DNA of 41,373 nucleotides from a virus: positions 1 to 41,373 of the IMG/VR virus record IMGVR_UViG_3300031962_000008; one strand, written 5' to 3'. A program made the position numbers and the translations under genes. Below, in pieces: positions 31,089 to 38,544 of this stretch. The notes beneath the pieces are model-generated. The model did not search any database, had not been told where the DNA came from, and worked only from the letters and a program-made list of their open reading frames with translations. Position 1 is the first letter of the stretch. Each line of letters starts with the position of its first letter.

Positions 31089-31378
31089 TTCCTGGAACAC
31101 TAGTTGAACTTAGAATCAAAGGCATGGAACACGCCATAGTCCAATGCTTTACCGACTATGAAATTCAGTTGGGAACTGAAATAAAAGAGATTGTCCACAA
31201 GACTATCAAGAATTTTAATTGGGAAAGAGAAGTCCAAATGGCAACCGAAAAAGTTTTACATGACAATGTTCAGTATTACGTTTCAGAAAGTTTAAGACCA
31301 GTTCTTAAAGGCAAAATTGAAACTGAAATAGAAAAAGCGATAAGCAAGATTTATCCAAATTCTAGTTTATACAAATGA
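31085..31378 (+). CDS. Hypothetical helical protein, 97 aa
   Basis: ATGA overlap with the previous gene. After a short strand-rich start the protein is Glu/Lys-rich helix (IKEIVHKTIKNFNWEREVQ, EKAISKIYPN). Could dimerise through a coiled coil. No family recognised. Confidence 0.65.
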   Translation: MIPGTLVELRIKGMEHAIVQCFTDYEIQLGTEIKEIVHKTIKNFNWEREVQMATEKVLHDNVQYYVSESLRPVLKGKIETEIEKAISKIYPNSSLYK

Positions 31379-31424
31379 CCCCCCACCTCTCCCTCTCAAA
31401 AATTGAAGGCTTAAAGGATAAAAC

Positions 31425-32252
31425 ATGAAAAAACTGCTGGCCTTTCACAATGACCAAAAAATCAAAGAGAAATACTTGGCGAGAGTTCGCGCCCACGCCA
31501 AAGCAGATGAGATCATTCATGGAACCTATTGGACGGGAAGCAAAGGATGTGCTGTGGGATGCACGATTCATTCAGGCAATCACAACGCCTATGAGACTGA
31601 ACTTGGAATACCCGAATACCTGGCACGAATCGAAGACGGAATTTTCGAGAATATGTCCAACGGGAAATCAAAAGAGTGGCCCGGGAAATTCCTTGAGTCA
31701 ATCCCGGTAGGAGTCGATCTTTCAAGAGTAGTTTGGAAGTTTTTGGATTGGCTTTTGGTTGATGAGAAAAATGGGATACTTCAATTCGCAATTGAGGCCG
31801 ATAAGAAAATAATCCAAGAAGTAGCCACTCTGTGTCGCCGCCAGGGAAACGGAGATAAACCTTCCGTTAAAGAGTGGTCAGAGGCCGCAGAGGCCGCAGG
31901 GGCCGCAGGGGCCGCAGAGGCCGCAGGGGCCGCAGGGGCCGCAGAGGCCGCAGGGGCCGCAGAGGCCGCAGGGGCCGCAGGGGCCGCATGGGCCGCAGAG
32001 GCCGCAGGGGCCGCATGGGCCGCAGAGGCCGCAGGGGCCGCAGGGGCCGCAGAGGCCGCAGGGGCCGCAGGGGCCGCAGAGGCCGCAGGGGCCGCAGGGG
32101 CCGCATGGGCCGCAGAGGCCGCAGGGGCCGCATGGGCCGCAGGGGCCGCATGGGCCGCATGGGCCGCAGGGGCCGCAGGGGCCGCAGAGGCCGCATGGGC
32201 CGCAGAACGGCAAGGTGAAAAACTTCTTGAACTTATGAGTGAGGCAAAATGA
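31425..32252 (+). CDS. Phage protein with GCAVGCT domain and long AAX repeat, 275 aa
   Basis: The N-terminal 150 residues match a widespread phage/mobile-element family of unknown role: [19 protein letters not shown] (about 37-55, a possible metal/Cys site), [20 protein letters not shown] (about 60-79) and [12 protein letters not shown]. The C-terminal part is a 108-residue repeat of Ala-Ala-X with X = Gly, Glu or Trp, then a short [11 protein letters not shown] helix. Relatives often carry Ala/Trp/Glu repeats here, but this one is long and very regular. It starts behind AAGGATAAAACA and overlaps the helicase loader by four bases. Function unknown. Confidence 0.8.
   Translation: MKKLLAFHNDQKIKEKYLARVRAHAKADEIIHGTYWTGSKGCAVGCTIHSGNHNAYETELGIPEYLARIEDGIFENMSNGKSKEWPGKFLESIPVGVDLSRVVWKFLDWLLVDEKNGILQFAIEADKKIIQEVATLCRRQGNGDKPSVKEWSEAAEAAGAAGAAEAAGAAGAAEAAGAAEAAGAAGAAWAAEAAGAAWAAEAAGAAGAAEAAGAAGAAEAAGAAGAAWAAEAAGAAWAAGAAWAAWAAGAAGAAEAAWAAERQGEKLLELMSEAK
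31881..32204 (+). repeat. 36-unit 9-bp coding tandem repeat
   Basis: 36 consecutive units of the form xxG-GCC-GCA. The GCC-GCA part is identical in all units; the first codon is GAG (11 units), GGG (18) or TGG (7). A block E-G-G-W-E-G-W occurs at units 10-16 and again at 23-29, so larger segments were also duplicated. The repeat is in frame with the 275-aa protein and open in other frames only because of its period. Confidence 0.95.
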
Positions 32253-32959
32253 AACTCGACGTTCTAAAAACCCTCGAATCCTCCCTCAGCCCGCAGGATG
32301 ATTTTGCGTGTCCGAAATGCAAAGAGATGTGGGGCTACAAAGCCAAGATGGAATCCGGCCTTTGCATGGAGTGCGACAAAGAGAGAATCCGCCAAGAAGA
32401 AGCCGTAAAAGAACGCCGTCTCGAAGTCGTCAAGCTCATCGGCGGTGGATCCATCTTTGAGAAAACCGCTTGGGAGAAGATCAAAGTAACGCCCTTAAAC
32501 CAAAAGGCCGTCGAAGCCTGCAAAGCCTTCCGTCCCGATACGGACAATCTTTTCCTTTGGGGCGAATGCGGCAGAGGCAAGACGCTCCTGGCTAAGGCTG
32601 TCGCGCGTTACAATGCCCTACAGGGGGCGAAAGTGTCCATTGAGACCACTTCTACCCTTTCGCGGAAAACTCGCGGCCTAGAGGGTTCTAAAGAGCAGGA
32701 GATGGTAGATCGCTTCTGTGAGGCCGATATCTTTATTCTCGACGACTTAGGACGTGGGAACGTCACGCCTACGATGCTCTCTATTCTCTGTGAAGTTCTT
32801 GATAGTCGCTTTGATAATAACCGGCAGGGGTTTATAGCTACATCGAACTGTAACCTTGCTAAGTTGGCGATGGCTCTTGGGGATGACCGGCTTACATCGA
32901 GGTTGCTTGGTTGTCGAAGTATTGAAGTCAAAGGTTCGGATTGGAGGCTAAACAAATGA
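32249..32959 (+). CDS. DnaC-like helicase loader (AAA+ ATPase)
   Basis: N-terminal CPKC (21-24) and CMEC (39-42) make a zinc ribbon. The AAA+ core has Walker A GECGRGKT (105-112), Walker B IFILDDLG (161-168), a sensor TSN near 198-200 and arginine finger/sensor II residues in [10 protein letters not shown] (212-221). The 236-aa length and layout are those of phage DnaC/IstB-type loaders that place host DnaB on the origin opened by the initiator. No phage helicase is encoded. ATGA overlaps on both sides. Confidence 0.9.
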   Translation: MKLDVLKTLESSLSPQDDFACPKCKEMWGYKAKMESGLCMECDKERIRQEEAVKERRLEVVKLIGGGSIFEKTAWEKIKVTPLNQKAVEACKAFRPDTDNLFLWGECGRGKTLLAKAVARYNALQGAKVSIETTSTLSRKTRGLEGSKEQEMVDRFCEADIFILDDLGRGNVTPTMLSILCEVLDSRFDNNRQGFIATSNCNLAKLAMALGDDRLTSRLLGCRSIEVKGSDWRLNK

Positions 32960-33306
32960 ACTTGAAGAATGAAACTTTAGAAATATTGAAAAAGAATGGG
33001 AAATCATTTGATGACGTTGAGTGGATCGGTTCTAAAACTCACCAAATACGAAAAGAGGATTTCCTTGTTTTAGCAGACGTTGAATACGATGAGGGATATG
33101 GATGTATGGAAGTCGCTAACGATCTTCTTATTGTCGGTAAAGATTGGTGGCTTGAACGACATGAATATGACGGTTCTGAATGGTGGGAATTCAAGATAAT
33201 TCCAAAAAAACCGAAAGAGATTATTGAATCGCCAGTAAAAATCACTTACAACTTAGGCGGAAGTTTGGAAGCCCTGGCAAAATACAAAAAAAATGATCCA
33301 TCATAA
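32956..33306 (+). CDS. Hypothetical phage protein, 116 aa
   Basis: ATG 32956, with GGAGG at the right distance and an ATGA overlap, is the natural start. The sequence DDVEWIGSKTHQIRKEDFL ... LADVEYDEGYGCMEVANDL ... GKDWWLERHEYDGSEWWEF (core GYGCMEVA, DWWLERHEYDGSEWW) matches a common small phage family of unknown function with conserved Trp residues. It follows the helicase loader. Confidence 0.78.
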   Translation: MNLKNETLEILKKNGKSFDDVEWIGSKTHQIRKEDFLVLADVEYDEGYGCMEVANDLLIVGKDWWLERHEYDGSEWWEFKIIPKKPKEIIESPVKITYNLGGSLEALAKYKKNDPS

Positions 33307-33595
33307 ATTTAACGCTCAGATAACGGATATCAATGGTGAGAAGTTCCAAAGTAAGAAAGAAGCAAAATACTACAGTGATCTACTCCTTGCACAAAAAGCA
33401 GGGGACTTACTATTTTTCCTCAGGCAAATCGCTTTTAGGCTTCCGGGAGGGATCAGATATGTTTGTGATTTTGCCGAGTTCTGGAAAAATGGTGAAGTCA
33501 GATTCGTTGATGTTAAAGGCTATCGAACCCAAACTTATATTCAGAAAAAGAAGCAGGTTGAAAGCCTATACCCCGTGAAGATTTTGGAGGTCTGA
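33293..33595 (+). CDS. DUF1064-family nuclease (PD-(D/E)xK-like)
   Basis: The 100-aa protein has KFQSKKEAKYYSDLL (E23), VCDFAEFW (D59) and FVDVKGYRT (D73 and K75), the E...D...DxK arrangement of restriction-like nucleases and the standard pattern of DUF1064. Members are thought to act as phage Holliday-junction or recombination endonucleases. It overlaps the previous gene by 14 bases. Confidence 0.85.
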   Translation: MIHHKFNAQITDINGEKFQSKKEAKYYSDLLLAQKAGDLLFFLRQIAFRLPGGIRYVCDFAEFWKNGEVRFVDVKGYRTQTYIQKKKQVESLYPVKILEV

Positions 33596-33750
33596 CTCTC
33601 TGTAAAAAAGGCAAGCATGAATTTTCTGGTAAAAATATCTACACCAATCCTGTGACTGGTGGGAGGCGTTGTGTTCTTTGCAGACGTAAGAAGGACAGAA
33701 AAGATTATCTGGAAAACAAAGCCCGTTCACTCGTCGGAGGGAAACCGTGA
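33592..33750 (+). CDS. Tiny HNH-like zinc-finger protein without an ATG
   Basis: From CTG 33592 the frame reads LTLCKKGKHEFSGKN (in part), then NPVTGGRRCVLCRRKKDRK, ending at TGA 33750, which overlaps the GTG of the next gene. The C-x-x-G-x-H-E ... C-x-x-C pattern is a common small phage zinc finger. No ATG, GTG or TTG precedes it, and the GGAGG in the DUF1064 gene end is only one base from CTG, so the start is uncertain. It may be expressed by coupling or be a remnant. Confidence 0.5.
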   Translation: MTLCKKGKHEFSGKNIYTNPVTGGRRCVLCRRKKDRKDYLENKARSLVGGKP

Positions 33751-33968
33751 ACCACGATCATTCGAGTGCCGCAACTTATCCTCTCTGCGAATTCGTTTCT
33801 ATCGAGAGGAAAAAACTAGAATTCCTAGAGAGAAAAGCCGCCGCGTTTGATTTTTTAGTAAAGGATAGACACAATGAATTATGGTCTGCTGAGTTTTACG
33901 GAAGAGGTAAAACAGCTTTAGAAGCCGTCGAATCCGCCATGCGCTCCCAGGAGAACCCCAAAATATGA
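33747..33968 (+). CDS. Hypothetical protein, 73 aa
   Basis: GTG 33747 with CGGAGGG upstream. It has a charged helix (SIERKKLEFLERKAAAFDFL) and a beta-alpha end (WSAEFYGRGKTALEAVES) that looks like a small sandwich domain. No family recognised. Confidence 0.65.
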   Translation: MNHDHSSAATYPLCEFVSIERKKLEFLERKAAAFDFLVKDRHNELWSAEFYGRGKTALEAVESAMRSQENPKI

Positions 33969-33981
33969 TAGACTGTTTCCG

Positions 33982-34066
33982 TGATGACACTGCGCCAGCG
34001 GTCTTTTTATTTACCCCTGGGGACAGGCCACTGGCATGTCATCACAACCCAGGGGGTTTTTATTTT
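33982..34066 (+). terminator. Nested inverted repeats with two U-tracts before the HNH-AP2 gene
   Basis: First stem ACTGC-GCCA-GCGGT (33989-34002) is followed by CTTTTTATTT. Second stem ACCCCTGGG (34013-34021) with CCCAGGGGGT (34048-34057) is followed by TTTTTATTTT. A third pairing, TGATGACA (33982-33989) with TGTCATCA (34037-34044), would compete with both. The ribosome-binding site and ATG of the endonuclease follow 12 bases later. It looks like a terminator or attenuator pair. Confidence 0.65.
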
Positions 34067-34078
34067 CTGGGGGATAGC

Positions 34079-34531
34079 ATGAGAAAAATTCCAGTAGGCC
34101 GAGGAATGTTCTCGTTGGTGGATGACGACGTTTACGGGTGGGCGAAAAACTACGCTTGGCACGCTGTCAAGAATTACAAGGCTTTTTATGTGGAACATGA
34201 GATCAAAGGTTTTCACATCTCGCTTCATCAATGCGTGATGGGACGCCCTATAAATGGTTTGATGATCGACCACATTAACGGCGATGGACTAGACAACCGC
34301 AGAGAAAATCTAAGAATGATAACCCACAGACAAAATCAGCAGAACAGAATATCCCATAGAAAAGGCAGACTAATGGGAACGACCTTTTCTAAATTGACTG
34401 GTAAATGGCTATCTCGTATTCAGATAAAAGGGAAAGGCATTCACTTGGGATCGTATCCAACAGAAAGAAAGGCGCATAAAGCCTACACTGAAGCCCTGGA
34501 CAAAATCTCCCGCCTCGGGGAGTCGAAGTGA
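34079..34531 (+). CDS. HNH endonuclease with AP2-like domain, 150 aa
   Basis: The core HQCVMGRPINGLMIDHINGDGLDNRRENLRMI (in pieces LHQCVMG, IDHINGDGLDNR, ENLRMITHRQNQQN) is the HNH motif of free-standing homing endonucleases. A GTTFSKLTGKWLSRIQIKGK segment resembles an AP2 DNA-binding domain. The start is ATG 34079 after GGGGGAT, downstream of the nested terminator. Such genes are selfish elements; the nearby hairpins may shield neighbours from its transcription. Confidence 0.88.
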   Translation: MRKIPVGRGMFSLVDDDVYGWAKNYAWHAVKNYKAFYVEHEIKGFHISLHQCVMGRPINGLMIDHINGDGLDNRRENLRMITHRQNQQNRISHRKGRLMGTTFSKLTGKWLSRIQIKGKGIHLGSYPTERKAHKAYTEALDKISRLGESK

Positions 34532-34641
34532 CTAAGTGGTATCGAATCAAAGGCTTTGCTGTCGGAGTTATTTTCTTCAAAAATGGATATGCAGTTTATC
34601 TCGGTGTCGTGAGCAAGTTTTTCCAAATGGAGTCGAAGTGA
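34528..34641 (+). CDS. Very small protein, 37 aa
   Basis: GTG 34528 (GTGA overlap) lies in the sequence GGAGTCGAAGTGA, and the same 13 bases end the gene at 34629-34641. The peptide is hydrophobic/aromatic (FAVGVIFFKNGYAVYLGVV), possibly membrane associated. Function unknown. Confidence 0.6.
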   Translation: MTKWYRIKGFAVGVIFFKNGYAVYLGVVSKFFQMESK

Positions 34642-34784
34642 AGAAGGCGGTGTGGCATAAAACCTTTGATAAATTTACTTTGTGTGGCATAAATTGGTTT
34701 TTGCACACATCAGTTCAACTAGCAAGCAGTTGGAATGATGTTACTTGCCAGCGTTGCCTAAAATCCCGCCGGAAAAATAGATGA
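34638..34784 (+). CDS. Small zinc-ribbon-like protein, 48 aa
   Basis: GTG 34638 follows GGAGTCGAA. It contains TLCG and VTCQRCLKSRRK, the Cys pattern of small phage zinc proteins. ATGA overlap with the next gene. Function unknown. Confidence 0.65.
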   Translation: MKKAVWHKTFDKFTLCGINWFLHTSVQLASSWNDVTCQRCLKSRRKNR

Positions 34785-34951
34785 TAAAAACTGAGTATTT
34801 TATTTTGTTTCTGCTCAGCATGTTTCTTTCTGCATTCGGAGCCTTCATGTATGCCAAATGGAAGGTTGTTATGGGGGTTCTGGGAAGCGTGGTAGGCGGG
34901 ATATGTTCTATCTATTGGCTTTTTAGAATGTTCTTTGAGATGAAGCCATGA
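34781..34951 (+). CDS. Small membrane protein with two helices, 56 aa
   Basis: Residues about 5-24 (EYFILFLLSMFLSAFGAFMY) and 29-50 (VVMGVLGSVVGGICSIYWLF) are two membrane helices joined by a short basic loop. That is a holin-like topology, but it lies in the early arm far from lysis genes, so another membrane role is possible. Coupled by ATGA on both sides. Confidence 0.7.
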   Translation: MIKTEYFILFLLSMFLSAFGAFMYAKWKVVMGVLGSVVGGICSIYWLFRMFFEMKP

Positions 34952-35316
34952 CCTCCTCCCCAGATTTTGAGAAGGCGAATGAAGTCATCAAGCATTATTG
35001 CAAAGACGACATAGCCATCAGGAACCCGACGGGGAAGTGCGACCATTTGGAATATCCGTCGTATTGCGAAACTTGTAAAGAGTTAAGCGATCCGATGAGT
35101 TTGTTAGAGAAAATCCGCGCCCTCGAAAGCCAAAATCAAGCCTTGAGGGAGGCGTTGGAGAGAATTTTTAAAGTTACACAATTCGATCATCCAGCAAGTC
35201 AAATTATTGGTTCAGAGGAATATGAGGGAGCATGGCTTGATTGCGTAGAAATCGCACAGAAAGCCCTCTCAATCTGCCCCTCCGTTCCCGATTCCAAGAT
35301 GAAGATAAACAAGTGA
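34948..35316 (+). CDS. Hypothetical protein with Cys pairs and coiled coil, 122 aa
   Basis: It has CDHLEYPSYCETC (about 31-43) and a coiled coil (LLEKIRALESQNQALREAL, about 52-70). Small proteins with an N-terminal Cys cluster and a coiled coil are frequent in phages but uncharacterised. Its end overlaps the reductase start (GTGA). Confidence 0.65.
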   Translation: MTSSPDFEKANEVIKHYCKDDIAIRNPTGKCDHLEYPSYCETCKELSDPMSLLEKIRALESQNQALREALERIFKVTQFDHPASQIIGSEEYEGAWLDCVEIAQKALSICPSVPDSKMKINK

Positions 35317-36149
35317 AAATCTGGATTCCAGGCTGTAAAGGTCTTTTAGGTCGTTACGTCTGCGAACAATCAAAAAAAGACCATCAACTTATCGGAACCG
35401 ACATCGAAGTTGATGTTACGAAATCCTTGGACAAATTCCTGAAAAAGATAAATCCCGAAGCCGTTGTTTACTGCGCCGCCTACAAAGATTCTGATAAATG
35501 TGAAGCTAATGAAAAAATAGCCTATAAAACAAATGCTGTCGCTATTCAGAAAATCTATAAATTCAATCCGAACATTCTGTTTATCTATCCTTCAACTGCT
35601 TCCGTGTTCTGCGAAAAAAAGCTCTACAAAGAAACCGACCATCCATCCGTTGAATGCGTTTATTCAAGAACAAAAGTCTTAGCCGAAGGATTGATTCAAT
35701 CTTTCAACAGGCATTATATCTTGAGGCTTTCCAACCTCTACGGATGGGGTCAACAGAACTTTGCCACATGGATATATGCTTCCGCTAAAAACATGGTTCC
35801 TCCTGTTAAAGTGACGACTGATATGGTGTGTCAACCGACAAATTCATTTCATGTGGCTGAGTGCATTGGGAAACTATTGCAGGAAAAACCTCCCTTTGGC
35901 ACTTACCACCTTTGCACTCCCGAAAAAATAACGAGGAAGGAATTCGCTGAAAGGCTCTATAAACAGATGGGAATTGAAAAGCTTTATCCTTTCGAGAAAA
36001 TAACACTTGCCGACTTGAATTTACCGGCCAAAAGACCTGTTCATGCGGTACTGGATTGCTCAAAATGGGAGAAGTTAATGGGGAATTTGCCGACGCATGA
36101 GGAAGGGATAAGGAGATTTCTAAATGAAAGACAAAAAGTATTATCTTGA
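35313..36149 (+). CDS. RmlD-like nucleotide-sugar reductase (extended SDR)
   Basis: The start is GTG 35313. GCKGLLG (7-13) is the NAD(P)-binding glycine motif, STASVF (94-99) and Y117-x-x-x-K121 (YSRTK) form the catalytic triad, and LRLSNLYGWG with late GTYHLC fit RmlD-type dTDP-4-dehydrorhamnose reductases. The 278-aa length is usual. It would reduce or isomerise an NDP-sugar in the cytoplasm. Two genes on lies a class III aminotransferase, and the leftward arm holds the SpsF-like, GNAT and transferase partners. Confidence 0.85.
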   Translation: MKIWIPGCKGLLGRYVCEQSKKDHQLIGTDIEVDVTKSLDKFLKKINPEAVVYCAAYKDSDKCEANEKIAYKTNAVAIQKIYKFNPNILFIYPSTASVFCEKKLYKETDHPSVECVYSRTKVLAEGLIQSFNRHYILRLSNLYGWGQQNFATWIYASAKNMVPPVKVTTDMVCQPTNSFHVAECIGKLLQEKPPFGTYHLCTPEKITRKEFAERLYKQMGIEKLYPFEKITLADLNLPAKRPVHAVLDCSKWEKLMGNLPTHEEGIRRFLNERQKVLS

Positions 36150-36315
36150 TGATAATAATGGTTTTGCGCCAAGAAAAGTAAGTAAGAAAGAATTCGAGGA
36201 GAACAAACGAATGAACAAACGATTGAATAAATTCTGTTATGTTTTATGTGTAATAACTGGATTTTTATTAGCTATTGTTTTTTTAATAAAACATTTTTGT
36301 AAAATTCATTTGTGA
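36124..36315 (+). CDS. Small tail-anchored membrane protein, 63 aa
   Basis: ATG 36124, with AAGGAGA upstream, overlaps the reductase end by 26 bases. A charged N-terminal half (KKEFEENKRMNKRLNK) leads to one C-terminal membrane helix (VLCVITGFLLAIVFLIKHF). It might place the surrounding sugar enzymes at the membrane; this is only a guess from position. Confidence 0.66.
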   Translation: MKDKKYYLDDNNGFAPRKVSKKEFEENKRMNKRLNKFCYVLCVITGFLLAIVFLIKHFCKIHL

Positions 36316-37541
36316 ACTACCGCCAACTCGCTAAAGAACTCATCCCCGTAAGCTCCCAAACCTTTTCAAAGGGGCCGACGCAGTTTGTAGAGAGCATACC
36401 TTCTCATGCAACTTCTGGTAAGGGAGTTTACATTGATACTTCAAATGATGGGAAAAAATACAAAGAATATATTGATTGGTCTATGGCATTAGGTTCTGTA
36501 AGTATTGGTTATGGGGAACTTGAAAATTTAACATACTTTCCAAAAGGTGAACCTTCTTTTACTTTGCCATCGGCTTTAGAAGTTGTGCTCGCCAAAAAGC
36601 TAAATCGGTTAATACCTTGCGCCGAAATGATCCGCTTCGGAAAGAACGGGTCAGACGTTACGACGGCGGCTGTCAGGCTGGCTAGAGCCGTTACGGGAAG
36701 GGACATCGTAGCTTGTTGCGGATACCACGGCTGGCATGATTGGTTTATAGGAACTACGACCCGAAATCTAGGCGTTCCAAAGGTCGTTCAAAGGCTCACC
36801 AAAACCTTCAAATATAATGACATTAACTCCCTACGTTCAATCTTTGAACACAACAAGGGAAACGTAGCTTGTGTCATTATGGAACCGGTTTCCTTAGAAC
36901 CCCCACAGGATGGCTTTCTTTCGAGCGTAAAGGCACTTTGCAGGCGTTATGGCGCGCTTTTGATATACGACGAGGTTGTAACCGGCTTTCGCTTCTCTAT
37001 GGGCGGCGCACAGCAGTATTTCGGAGTTACGCCTGATCTGGCCTGTTTTGGGAAGGCGATGGCGAATGGCTATCCACTCTCAGCCTTAGTCGGGAAGGCT
37101 AAATACATGAGGCAGTTTGAGGACGCGTTCTTTTCTGGAACTTACTTCGGAGATGCCGTTTCTTTAGCGGCTTCTCTTTCAACGATTGAAATTATGGAAA
37201 AGGAAAATTACATCAAGTTAATTTGGAAACAAGGATTAAGATTATGGCATGAATTAAAATACTCTTTGTCTAATGAACAATTAGATCATGGCTGGTCAAT
37301 CAAAGGGTTTTGTCCTCGATTTGTTCTTAATTTTCCTGATCTTATTACGAAAAGTATTTTCCAACAAGAATGTTTTAAAAGAGGCGTTCTTTTTACGGGA
37401 GCACATAATGTATGTTTAAGTCATACTGACGAAATTATTGATAAAACAATTAAGGTTTACAAAGAAGTTGCGGAAGGAATGTCTCAAGGAAAATTCAAGC
37501 TGAAAGGAAAACCGATAGAGCCGGTGTTTAGAAAGTTTTGA
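36312..37541 (+). CDS. Class III aminotransferase, glutamate-1-semialdehyde aminomutase-like
   Basis: The 409-aa PLP enzyme has FGKNGSDVTTAAVRLAR (around 109-125; phosphate/PLP site), YHGWHDW (138-144), EPVS (191-194), YDEVVTGFRF (219-228; D220 contacts PLP) and FGKAMANGYPLSA (K248 is the Schiff-base lysine). It is most like GSA-type aminotransferases, of which versions occur in surface-glycan and nonulosonate-like loci next to SpsF-type enzymes. It starts at GTG 36312 and stops by TGATG at the next gene. Confidence 0.88.
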   Translation: MNYRQLAKELIPVSSQTFSKGPTQFVESIPSHATSGKGVYIDTSNDGKKYKEYIDWSMALGSVSIGYGELENLTYFPKGEPSFTLPSALEVVLAKKLNRLIPCAEMIRFGKNGSDVTTAAVRLARAVTGRDIVACCGYHGWHDWFIGTTTRNLGVPKVVQRLTKTFKYNDINSLRSIFEHNKGNVACVIMEPVSLEPPQDGFLSSVKALCRRYGALLIYDEVVTGFRFSMGGAQQYFGVTPDLACFGKAMANGYPLSALVGKAKYMRQFEDAFFSGTYFGDAVSLAASLSTIEIMEKENYIKLIWKQGLRLWHELKYSLSNEQLDHGWSIKGFCPRFVLNFPDLITKSIFQQECFKRGVLFTGAHNVCLSHTDEIIDKTIKVYKEVAEGMSQGKFKLKGKPIEPVFRKF

Positions 37542-38041
37542 TGGTATTTAAGGTGGATGGAAAAATAAGGTTGTGTCGTTGGTGTCCAAATCCAGTGAAA
37601 AAGTATTATGACAAAAGAAACTATTTCAAATCATATCTCAATACCTGTGGTAGTGAACAATGTCGAATGGCCGCTTACAAAAATAAGAATATAAACCAAT
37701 TAAAAAGATTCCATGCTTCAAGAATATGTGAGTCTTGCAAAATTTCCTATGAAGCTACCTCTTTTAAACAAAGATGGTGCAAAAAATGCTCCACCGATAG
37801 AAAACACAGCACTTTATTAACAAGATACAACTTGTCAGCACCCCAAGTTAAAGTTTTATTAGTCAATACAAATGGAATGTGCAAAATTTGTTTAATACGA
37901 AAAGCAACCGTTGTTGACCATGATCATAAAACAAAAAATGTAAGGGGAATAATTTGTCCTTATTGTAATATGGCGCTTCACATGATTGAACAACCAGAAA
38001 TTGTGAAAAGAGCAATGGATTATTTGGAGGGAAAATTATGA
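37541..38041 (+). CDS. Endonuclease VII-like HNH nuclease, 166 aa
   Basis: CRWCPNP (N-terminal zinc site) and SRICESCKISY ... RWCKKCS are followed by the conserved core CKICL ... VVDHDHKTKNVRGIICPYCNMAL, seen as VVDHDH, VRGIICPYCN. This is the recombination endonuclease VII / His-Me finger pattern. It may resolve branched DNA before packaging or act as a homing nuclease. ATG 37541 overlaps the preceding TGA. Confidence 0.87.
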   Translation: MVFKVDGKIRLCRWCPNPVKKYYDKRNYFKSYLNTCGSEQCRMAAYKNKNINQLKRFHASRICESCKISYEATSFKQRWCKKCSTDRKHSTLLTRYNLSAPQVKVLLVNTNGMCKICLIRKATVVDHDHKTKNVRGIICPYCNMALHMIEQPEIVKRAMDYLEGKL

Positions 38042-38214
38042 GTCCGTGGAAATCTTTGGCTCAAGAAAGATGGGGAAACTCTAAAAGCGGTCAGAAAGCT
38101 TTAGGTAAGAAAGGCGTAGCCGAATGGAACGCCGCCTCCAAAGGCAAAAAGTTGCCTGAGAAAGTAAGCAAACCACGCCTTAAGAATATCGTGAAGAAAG
38201 CAAGAAAGTCTTAA
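38038..38214 (+). CDS. Small basic protein at the end of the rightward arm, 58 aa
   Basis: ATG 38038 with GGAGGG upstream, overlapping the previous stop. It is very basic (SKGKKLPEKVSKPRLKN) and may bind DNA. Its TAA overlaps the stop of the opposing minus-strand gene in TTAA. Confidence 0.66.
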   Translation: MSPWKSLAQERWGNSKSGQKALGKKGVAEWNAASKGKKLPEKVSKPRLKNIVKKARKS

Positions 38215-38543
38215 TCAAACGACTTCGTTGATTTCTTCCCCAATTTCGTCGAGTTGATTGAAGGCTGTCCCTTCGCTATGGTTGTCGTTCCCGCCGCGTA
38301 GAAGCCGTTCTTCTGATCTGAACTGATATCCGTCTTGCTCATATCAGGTATCTTGGCAACGTTCTCTACTACGTCATTCATCCAAGCAGTGCTTCCACCC
38401 CAATCGTCTTTCATCACTCGATTGGTGATCGGTTTCCCTTTTAGATCATTAAGGTTTGACTCGATGAACGTAACGGGAGCAGAACCCATAGGACGACCCG
38501 GAGACTTATACTTTTGTCCGAACCACTTAGGTTTTGATTCCAT
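38211..38543 (-). CDS. Hypothetical protein, 110 aa
   Basis: This hydrophilic, Lys/Gly/Ser-rich and probably poorly ordered protein (KSPGRPMGSAPVTFIESN, SINSTKLGKKSTKSFD) is the last gene of the leftward arm. Its stop overlaps the stop of the opposing gene. No family recognised. Confidence 0.65.
   Translation of the reverse strand: MESKPKWFGQKYKSPGRPMGSAPVTFIESNLNDLKGKPITNRVMKDDWGGSTAWMNDVVENVAKIPDMSKTDISSDQKNGFYAAGTTTIAKGQPSINSTKLGKKSTKSFD
38213..38233. terminator. Weak hairpin at the convergent junction
   Basis: AATCAA-A-CG-ACTT-CG-TTGATT forms eight pairs with one bulge; on the plus strand TCTTCC follows. It may end the rightward transcript but lacks a strong U-tract. Confidence 0.4.
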
Positions 38544-38544
38544 A

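Noticed and set aside
31867-32218. Open frames in the 9-bp repeat encoding Arg-Pro-Leu, Cys-Gly-Pro or Arg-Gly-Arg repeats
   Set aside because: A 9-base period is open in every frame that lacks a stop in the unit; these are by-products of the Ala-rich coding frame.
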